In this document: one piece after another, positions 1 through 5,123 of the stretch
How the letters are laid out: each line of letters begins with the position of its first letter
How positions within the stretch are numbered: the stretch's first letter is position 1
NCBI GenBank assembly: GCA_903932755.1
Contig: CAIZHL010000524.1
Coordinates: 1 to 6,623 of the forward strand
DNA length: 6,623 nt
Source: an uncultured beta proteobacterium
GTDB taxonomy: Bacteria > Pseudomonadota > Gammaproteobacteria > Burkholderiales > Rhodocyclaceae
Reading direction: 5' to 3'
Made by a program: the position numbers and the translations under genes
The notes under the pieces: model-generated
Told to the model about the DNA's origin: nothing
The model's database searches: none
What the model saw: only the letters and a program-made list of their open reading frames with translations

Positions 1-771
<771 letters not shown>

Positions 772-819
772 TTATTTTTGGCGACGGCGTACGATGCGCT
801 TGGTATCGCCAGCAAGTCG

Positions 820-833
820 TTGACTCCGGTCAA
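820..833 (-). promoter_or_regulatory. FNR/DNR/NNR-type activator box upstream of nirS
   Basis: The sequence TTGAC-TCCG-GTCAA has perfectly inverted 5-base arms around a 4-base spacer. It fits the TTGAY-N4-RTCAA form of sites bound by CRP/FNR-family regulators (FNR, ANR, DNR, NNR), which commonly control nirS in denitrifiers. Its centre is about 91 bp from the nirS ATG. If it works at the usual -41.5 position, transcription would begin near 785 with a leader of about 50 bases. I see no good -10 hexamer at the expected place, which is not unusual for activator-dependent promoters. The palindrome is seen directly; its function and the identity of the regulator are inferred. Confidence 0.62.
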
Positions 834-838
834 TTGCC

Positions 839-1608
839 GGGCAATGTCTTGGGTGTGTTTTCTATTAAGCCAACGAGATGAAGGCGCACGCCAGATGAAC
901 GAATAACAGACAGGACGATGCGAATTTGTCGAAGCGCGTGGCGATACGCCGGAAGTGCTTAATACGAGCGAAGAAGCGCTCGATCAGATTGCGGTCTCGG
1001 TAGAGTTGGCGATCGAAGCTGCGCTGGGTAAGACAATTGGAGCTGGGCGGAATCACGACCTGCGTGCCCGCGGCTTCGATCTTCGCAATGGAATGGTCAG
1101 CGTCGTACCCCTTGTCCGCCATGATGGCTCGCGCTGACAGGTGCTGGATGGTCTTGGCCGCATAGGCAATGTCGGCAATCTGACCGGCCGAGAGGATCAC
1201 CCGCAGTGGAGTGTCCAGGGCATCCAACGCGACATCCAGTTTGGTGGTCACCCCAAACCGTGAGCGACCGATCTTCTGGATACTCCTTTTTTTGGCGGCG
1301 GCAGAATGCTGGTGGGCACGCACGATGGTCGAGTCAATGAACAGGTGCTCCATATCAGCGTCGCCTCGCATCGCTTGGGCAACGCGCTCAAATACACCCC
1401 CTTCTTGCGCCAAAGGCAGAAACGTACATACGTCCGATGCCAATGCCCGAACTCGACCGGCAGGTCGCGCCATGGGTTGCCCGTTCGCATGATCCAGAGG
1501 GCCGCCTCGACAAACCGCCGATTGTCCTTGGCCAGGACACACCGATCACTGGCCTTGCCCGGCATGCGCTGCTTAATGCGTTCCCGCTGTTCGTCCTATG
1601 ATTCGCCC
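839..1608 (-). mobile_element. IS5-family insertion sequence between nirS and nsrR (ends approximate)
   Basis: About 0.77 kb holding one transposase that belongs to the IS5 family and most resembles the IS427-like group with split reading frames. The left end must lie between the nirS activator box (ends 833) and the transposase stop (865). The right end must lie between the transposase 5' region (about 1598) and the nsrR stop (1625). The only terminal similarity I found is weak: GGGCAAT reading inward from 839 against GGGCGAAT reading inward from 1608, with partial matches beyond. No convincing target-site duplication was found, so the ends are uncertain by 10-20 bases and the element may be worn. 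It points the same way as nirS and nsrR. Confidence 0.62.
865..1565 (-). CDS. IS5-family DDE transposase, split over two overlapping frames (-1 shift)
   Basis: The transposase moves the surrounding insertion sequence. The N-terminal part starts at the ATG at 1565 (MPGKASDRC) and runs through GNPWRDLPVEFGHWH to RKKG. The family sequence then continues in the -1 frame as GVFERVAQAM to the stop at 865, about 233 residues in all. The C-terminal frame holds the catalytic triad: Asp in LFIDSTIVRAH (1333-1335), Asp in IMADKGYDAD (about 1116) and Glu in the Y-x2-R-x3-E-x6-K signature (YRDRNLIE, Glu near 981). The shift maps to a run of five G on the coding strand (1397-1401), where a tRNA on GGG could slip back one base. 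This may be programmed frameshifting, as in related elements, or a disabling mutation. Homology seems to continue upstream of the ATG (DEQRERIKQR, 1566-1595) but is cut by an in-frame TAG at 1596-1598, so the true N-terminus may be lost. Confidence 0.8.
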
Positions 1609-1624
1609 TCTTACTGGAACGATG

Positions 1625-2059
1625 TCAAGTCCGCACCAGCAGCGCCTTCAGGCCGCGCGGCGAACTGACCAGGTCGGCCAGTGTCGTTTCGTCCAGCGTC
1701 GCGTAGAGCGCCTCGAAGCCACGCGACAGCACCGCCGTCAGCTTGCACACCGGCGCGATGCGGCAGGTCGCGGCATCGCCGGAGAGGCATTCGACAATAG
1801 GCGCCGCCCCTTCGCTGACACGCACAATCTGCCCGATCCGAATCTCGTCGGGTTCGCGCGCGAGACGAATGCCGCCGCCCTTGCCGCGTACCGATTCGAT
1901 GACACCCGAGCGTGCCAGTTGATGCACCACCTTCATCAGGTGGTTCTCGGAAATCTCGTAAGCGGCGGCGATCTCGGGAATCGTCGCCAGCCGCTCGCGG
2001 TTCAGCGCTAGGTACATCAGCACGCGCAGGGTGTAGTCGGAAAAGGTCGTGAGTTTCAT
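1625..2059 (-). CDS. nsrR: Rrf2-family NO-sensing repressor NsrR
   Basis: A 144-residue transcription factor of the Rrf2 family. It begins MKLTTFSDYTLRVLMYLA, followed by a winged helix-turn-helix (IPEIAAAYEISENHLMKVVHQL, about residues 27-48), a Gly-rich wing (VRGKGGGIRLAR, 57-68) and a Cys cluster at residues 91, 99 and 105 (C-x7-C-x5-C). NsrR proteins use three Cys here to hold an Fe-S cluster that reacts with NO and releases the DNA; E. coli NsrR has Cys 91, 96 and 102, so the first spacing here is longer. Other Rrf2 members such as IscR share the fold, but HLMKVVHQL and CRIAPVCKL are typical of NsrR. I chose the ATG at 2059, not the in-frame GTG at 2065, because family members start M-x-L-T. 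Neither start has a clear ribosome binding site. It lies divergent from the plus-strand genes with two candidate operators between, and an insertion sequence follows its stop. Confidence 0.9.
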   Translation of the reverse strand: MKLTTFSDYTLRVLMYLALNRERLATIPEIAAAYEISENHLMKVVHQLARSGVIESVRGKGGGIRLAREPDEIRIGQIVRVSEGAAPIVECLSGDAATCRIAPVCKLTAVLSRGFEALYATLDETTLADLVSSPRGLKALLVRT

Positions 2060-2079
2060 GTACACGAGTTTACGCTGAT

Positions 2080-2102
2080 AAGCAGTAAATAAGATATTGC
2101 TT
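2080..2102. promoter_or_regulatory. Candidate NsrR-type operator 1 (23-bp imperfect palindrome)
   Basis: Left arm AAGCAGTAAAT (2080-2090), one central base at 2091, right arm AGATATTGCTT (2092-2102). The right arm reads AAGCAATATCT on the other strand, so 8 of 11 arm positions are symmetric. The 11-1-11 layout is that of known NsrR sites, whose arms resemble AAGATGYATTT; the match to that consensus is only partial. It lies 21 bases upstream of the nsrR ATG, and its right end covers the proposed -35 of the plus-strand promoter, so it could serve both autoregulation and control of the reductase gene. Confidence 0.5.
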
Positions 2103-2125
2103 TACAAAAATCGTGGTGGTAGCAT
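2097..2125 (+). promoter_or_regulatory. Putative sigma-70 promoter for the plus-strand reductase gene
   Basis: TTGCTT (2097-2102) and TAGCAT (2120-2125) are 17 bases apart, with a TG at 2117-2118 giving an extended -10. Transcription would begin near 2132, leaving a leader of about 27 bases before the ATG at 2159. The -35 matches the consensus at only three positions, so the extended -10 would carry the weight. Operator 1 overlaps the -35 and operator 2 covers the predicted start point, as expected for a repressed promoter. This is inferred from the motifs only. Confidence 0.4.
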
Positions 2126-2126
2126 G

Positions 2127-2149
2127 AAGCTGTATTTTTTGTACTGCTT
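2127..2149. promoter_or_regulatory. Candidate NsrR-type operator 2 (23-bp imperfect palindrome)
   Basis: Left arm AAGCTGTATTT (2127-2137), one central T at 2138, right arm TTGTACTGCTT (2139-2149), which reads AAGCAGTACAA on the other strand. The left arm matches the published NsrR half-site form AAGATGYATTT at 10 of 11 positions. It has the same length and 11-1-11 geometry as operator 1, and its right arm shares AAGCAGTA with the left arm of operator 1. The two centres are 47 bp apart. It ends 9 bases before the reductase ATG, over the predicted transcription start, so a bound repressor would block initiation. Confidence 0.58.
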
Positions 2150-2158
2150 TTAAAACCA

Positions 2159-3082
2159 ATGATCACCGAAACCGAAAAATCCTCCCCCGCCCCTCCTCCC
2201 GACGCGCAACAGATCCGCGACATCCTGAGTCAGGTGATCGACCCCGAGGTGGGCCGCGACATTGTTTCCCTGGGCCCGGTCTATCGCGTCGAGGTCGCCG
2301 CCGGCCCGCAGGAAAAATGGACCAGCGAGCGCGTGCTGTCGATGCGCTGGTGGACGCCGACGCTGGTGTCCTTCCGCACCACGCGCTATCGCGGCTTCCG
2401 CTTCACGCCGGGGCACTACACGCGACTCGGACTTGGCGCCGGGGCTGCGGGCTCCGGTGACTGTCTCTGGCGCCCATTTTCGCTGGCTTCGGCGGCCTAT
2501 GACGACTTCCTCGAATTCATTGCCGTGCTGGTGCCGGGCGGCGCCTTTTCGGAACCGCTCAGGCAGTTGCGCGTCGGCGACGCAATCCGCGTCGACAAGG
2601 CCAGCTATGGCTTCCTCACCGTCGATCAACTGGCCCCCGGCAAGGATCTCTGGCTGCTGGCCAGCGGCACCGGGCTCGGACCTTTCCTCTCCATCCTGCG
2701 CGATCCTTCGGTCTGGCAGAACCACGAACGCCTGATCGTGGTCCACAGCGTGCGCCTCTCTTCCGAGCTGGCCTGGCGCGACGAAATTGTCGCCATGCCG
2801 CAAGGCGAACTGTTTGCCGAAGCGAAAGCCACACTCACCTATCTGCCGGTCGTCACCCGCGAGCCTGGCGCCAGCAAGCTCGCGGAACGCATCCCGCTAC
2901 TGCTCGCCGACGGCCGCCTCGAAGCCGCGGCAGCCTGCGCACTCGAGCTCGCCACCTCGCGCGTGCTGGTCTGCGGCAATCCCGAAATGAGCCGCGAGCT
3001 GCGCCAATTCCTGACGTCGCGCGGCTTCGCCACCAACCGCCGCGGCGTGCCGGGGCAGATGGCTTTCGAAAAGTATTGGTAA
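2159..3082 (+). CDS. Ferredoxin--NADP+ reductase-like flavoprotein with a truncated DUF59-like N-terminal extension
   Basis: A 307-residue protein. Residues about 52-307 form a ferredoxin--NADP+ reductase of the bacterial Fpr type: ERVLSMRWWTPTLVSFRTTR, a flavin-binding WRPFS (104-108; usual form R-x-Y/F-S), the NADP-loop LLASGTGLGP (166-175), VVTREPG, VCGNPEMSREL (271-281) and a C-terminus PGQMAFEKYW close to the PGHMTAEHYW of E. coli Fpr. It would move electrons between NADPH and a ferredoxin or flavodoxin in the cytoplasm. Residues about 17-48 (IRDILSQVIDPE, then IVSLGPVYRVEV) look like the first half of a DUF59/MIP18 domain of Fe-S maturation proteins; the second half is missing. Ordinary family members are about 250-260 residues. 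No in-frame start or ribosome binding site was found at the junction, so the extension seems to be translated. It is first in a plus-strand gene set behind two candidate NsrR operators. The redox partner is unknown. Confidence 0.87.
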   Translation: MITETEKSSPAPPPDAQQIRDILSQVIDPEVGRDIVSLGPVYRVEVAAGPQEKWTSERVLSMRWWTPTLVSFRTTRYRGFRFTPGHYTRLGLGAGAAGSGDCLWRPFSLASAAYDDFLEFIAVLVPGGAFSEPLRQLRVGDAIRVDKASYGFLTVDQLAPGKDLWLLASGTGLGPFLSILRDPSVWQNHERLIVVHSVRLSSELAWRDEIVAMPQGELFAEAKATLTYLPVVTREPGASKLAERIPLLLADGRLEAAAACALELATSRVLVCGNPEMSRELRQFLTSRGFATNRRGVPGQMAFEKYW

Positions 3083-3115
3083 GTCCGATTTTTTAGCCCT
3101 TCCAGGAGAATGACC

Positions 3116-3610
3116 ATGTCCCACCCGACCCGCAGCTTGCTGATCCTCGCCACCTTGCTCACGCTCGGCATGGCCCCTGCCATTGCCGCCGATCCCGCGC
3201 ATGAACACGGCGCACACGGCGCAAGCGCGCTGAAACTCGACAACGGCCAGAAATGGAAGACCGATGCTCCGCTGCGTAAGGGCATGGCGAACATCAAGGC
3301 CGCCGTACAACCGAACTTGCATGCGATCCATGAAAACACCATGAAAGTGGCGAACTACCAGACGCTGGCCAAGCGGACCAATACTCAGATCGCCTACGTG
3401 GTCAAAAACTGCAAGCTGGCGCCGGACGCCGACGCGCAATTGCATCTGATCATCGCCGAGCTTGGCGCCGCGGCGGATGCCATGGCGGGCAAGGACAAGG
3501 CGCAATCGCGGCAGAAGGGCGCGCTGCAACTGGTCCGCGCGCTGGAAACCTACGGCGAATTTTTCGATCATCCCGGCTGGAACGCGTCTGCGGCCGGGCA
3601 CGCGCACTGA
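3116..3610 (+). CDS. Exported, His-tailed helical protein of unknown function
   Basis: A 164-residue protein that I do not recognise by name. It starts MSHPTRSLL and has a clear signal peptide with likely cleavage after PAIA (about residue 26), so it should be periplasmic. I chose the ATG at 3116 because AGGAG at 3104-3108 is 7 bases away; the ATG at 3110 is only 1 base from it. The mature protein begins with HEHGAHG and ends with HAH, suggesting metal binding. The body is mainly amphipathic helices (MANIKAAV, IHENTMKVANYQTLAKR, QLHLIIAELGAAADAM, ALQLVRALETYGEFF) and could be a four-helix bundle. It holds one Cys (NCKLAPDAD) and no CxxCH, so it is not a c-type cytochrome. It lies 33 bases after the reductase gene and before ccoG, probably in the same transcript. 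A role in metal or electron delivery is a guess from context. Confidence 0.85.
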   Translation: MSHPTRSLLILATLLTLGMAPAIAADPAHEHGAHGASALKLDNGQKWKTDAPLRKGMANIKAAVQPNLHAIHENTMKVANYQTLAKRTNTQIAYVVKNCKLAPDADAQLHLIIAELGAAADAMAGKDKAQSRQKGALQLVRALETYGEFFDHPGWNASAAGHAH

Positions 3611-3707
3611 ACGGCGTAACGATACCGTCCTCGATCCCGCCATGAAACGCCATCCCGACCTGCCGCAACGTCCCCGCAAACACTCCGGATAGCGCCTGAC
3701 CGACAAA

Positions 3708-5123
3708 ATGGCAAAACCAGCCGCCGTCCGAAAAGTCATCGAGATAAAGCCCTGGGCCGATCCTGAGGCCAAGGTTTACCCGCGCTCGATCAGCGGCATC
3801 TACGCCCGCTGGCGCTGGGTATTCGTCTGGCTGACGCAGATCGTCTTCTACGGCCTGTGCTGGCTGCCGTGGCGCGAGCGGCAGGCCATCCTGCTCGACA
3901 TCGACACGCGCAAGTTCTACTTCTTCGACCTGGTGCTATGGCCGCAGGACACGATCTATCTGGTGCTGCTGATGGTCATCGGCGCGCTGGCCCTGTTCCT
4001 GTTCACCGCCGTGGCCGGGCGCCTCTGGTGCGGCTATGCCTGTCCGCAAACCGTCTACACGGAAATCTTCCTCTGGTTCGAGAAGCTGATCGAAGGCGAA
4101 CGGCCGCAGCGCATCAAGCTCGATGCTGCGCCGTGGTCAATGCGCAAGCTGGCCAAAAAGTCGGCCAAGCATGCCGTCTGGATCGTCTTCTCGCTGTGGA
4201 CCGGCTTCACCTTCGTCGGCTACTTCACGCCGATCCGCGAGCTTGCCCACGATCTCGTCACGCTTTCGCCCGGCGCCTGGTCGGCCTTCTGGATACTGTT
4301 TTACGGCTTTGCCACCTACGGCAATGCCGGCTTCCTGCGCGAACAGATGTGCCGCCAGATCTGTCCCTACGCACGCTTCCAGTTCGTCATGCTTGATCCC
4401 GACACGCTGATCATCGCCTACGACGCCGAACGCGGCGAGTCCCGCGGCGCCCGGGCCAAAGGCAGCGATCCGCGCGCGCAGGACCTCGGCGACTGTGTCG
4501 ACTGCAGCATCTGCGTCCAGGTCTGCCCGACCGGCATTGACATCCGCAACGGCCTGCAGAACGAATGCATCGGCTGCGCCGCATGCATCGACGCCTGCGA
4601 CCAAGTGATGGACAGGATGGACTATCCGCGCGGCCTGATCCGCTATTCCACCGAAAACGCCGTCAGCCAGCGCCTGACGCCGATGGACATCGTGCGCCGC
4701 GCCTTTCGCCCGCGGGTGATCGCCTATGCCGCGATCCTGCTCGCGCTCACGGTTGCCACCGCCTGGTCGCTGTCTACCCGCATACCGCTCAAGGTCAATG
4801 TGCTGAAAGATCGCGGCGCGCTCTCGCGCGAGGCTGACGACGGATCCATCGAGAACATCTACCGCCTGCAGATCATGAACACCGGCGACAAGACGCGCAC
4901 CTTCCGCATCCGCGTCGCCGGCGGCGATGGCAAGGTGGGCATGCGCCTGCACGACGACAAGCTGATCACGGTGACCGGCGGCGAGATCGGCGCGCCGACC
5001 GTAAGCGTCAGGGCCGACCCGGGCGCGGCGAAAGCCGGCGCCATCCCGATCAGCTTCACTGTCGAGGACGTGGCCGACGACGCCGTCGCCGTTACCGAAC
5101 AGTCGAAGTTCTGGATGCCCTGA
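3708..5123 (+). CDS. ccoG: CcoG/FixG/RdxA-type membrane iron-sulfur protein
   Basis: A 471-residue inner-membrane protein of the CcoG family, whose members assist assembly of cbb3 cytochrome oxidase; CcoG has been described as a Cu(II) reductase acting in copper delivery. Likely membrane segments lie near residues 36-53, 84-104, 155-174, 190-206 and 337-354. Conserved motifs: WCGYACPQ (107-114); MCRQICPYARFQ (214-225); two ferredoxin-type 4Fe-4S motifs, C263-x2-C266-x2-C269-x3-CP and C287-x2-C290-x2-C293-x3-C297; and a C-terminal Ig-like FixG domain (about 356-471) with NVLKDRG and YRLQIMN. The length is usual for the family. The start is ATG 3708 (MAKPAAVRKV), without a strong ribosome binding site. 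A 97-base gap separates it from the preceding exported-protein gene. No ccoNOP or ccoI genes are visible, so it may serve the neighbouring NO enzymes or act at a distance. Its last 32 bases overlap the end of norZ on the other strand. Confidence 0.93.
   Translation: MAKPAAVRKVIEIKPWADPEAKVYPRSISGIYARWRWVFVWLTQIVFYGLCWLPWRERQAILLDIDTRKFYFFDLVLWPQDTIYLVLLMVIGALALFLFTAVAGRLWCGYACPQTVYTEIFLWFEKLIEGERPQRIKLDAAPWSMRKLAKKSAKHAVWIVFSLWTGFTFVGYFTPIRELAHDLVTLSPGAWSAFWILFYGFATYGNAGFLREQMCRQICPYARFQFVMLDPDTLIIAYDAERGESRGARAKGSDPRAQDLGDCVDCSICVQVCPTGIDIRNGLQNECIGCAACIDACDQVMDRMDYPRGLIRYSTENAVSQRLTPMDIVRRAFRPRVIAYAAILLALTVATAWSLSTRIPLKVNVLKDRGALSREADDGSIENIYRLQIMNTGDKTRTFRIRVAGGDGKVGMRLHDDKLITVTGGEIGAPTVSVRADPGAAKAGAIPISFTVEDVADDAVAVTEQSKFWMP

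Noticed and set aside
1287..1293. Run of seven A on the coding strand as a programmed -1 frameshift site
   Set aside because: The heptamer is in the right phase, but family homology changes frame upstream at 1397-1401, and slipping here would omit the first catalytic Asp.
2311..2319. GGAAAAATG as an independent start for the reductase domain at the fusion junction
   Set aside because: This ATG (2317) is not in the reductase frame, so it cannot start that domain.
2150..2803. A 217-residue minus-strand open frame opposite the reductase gene
   Set aside because: It is antisense to a gene with clear flavin and NADP motifs, and its own product has no recognisable domain.
3642..3692. A 16-residue open frame (MKRHPDLPQRP...) between the exported-protein gene and ccoG
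   Set aside because: It has no ribosome binding site, no conservation evidence and a composition that gives no sign of a real peptide.
4137..4952. A 271-residue minus-strand open frame opposite ccoG
   Set aside because: It is antisense to ccoG, Ala/Asp/Val-rich and without motifs: a shadow frame.
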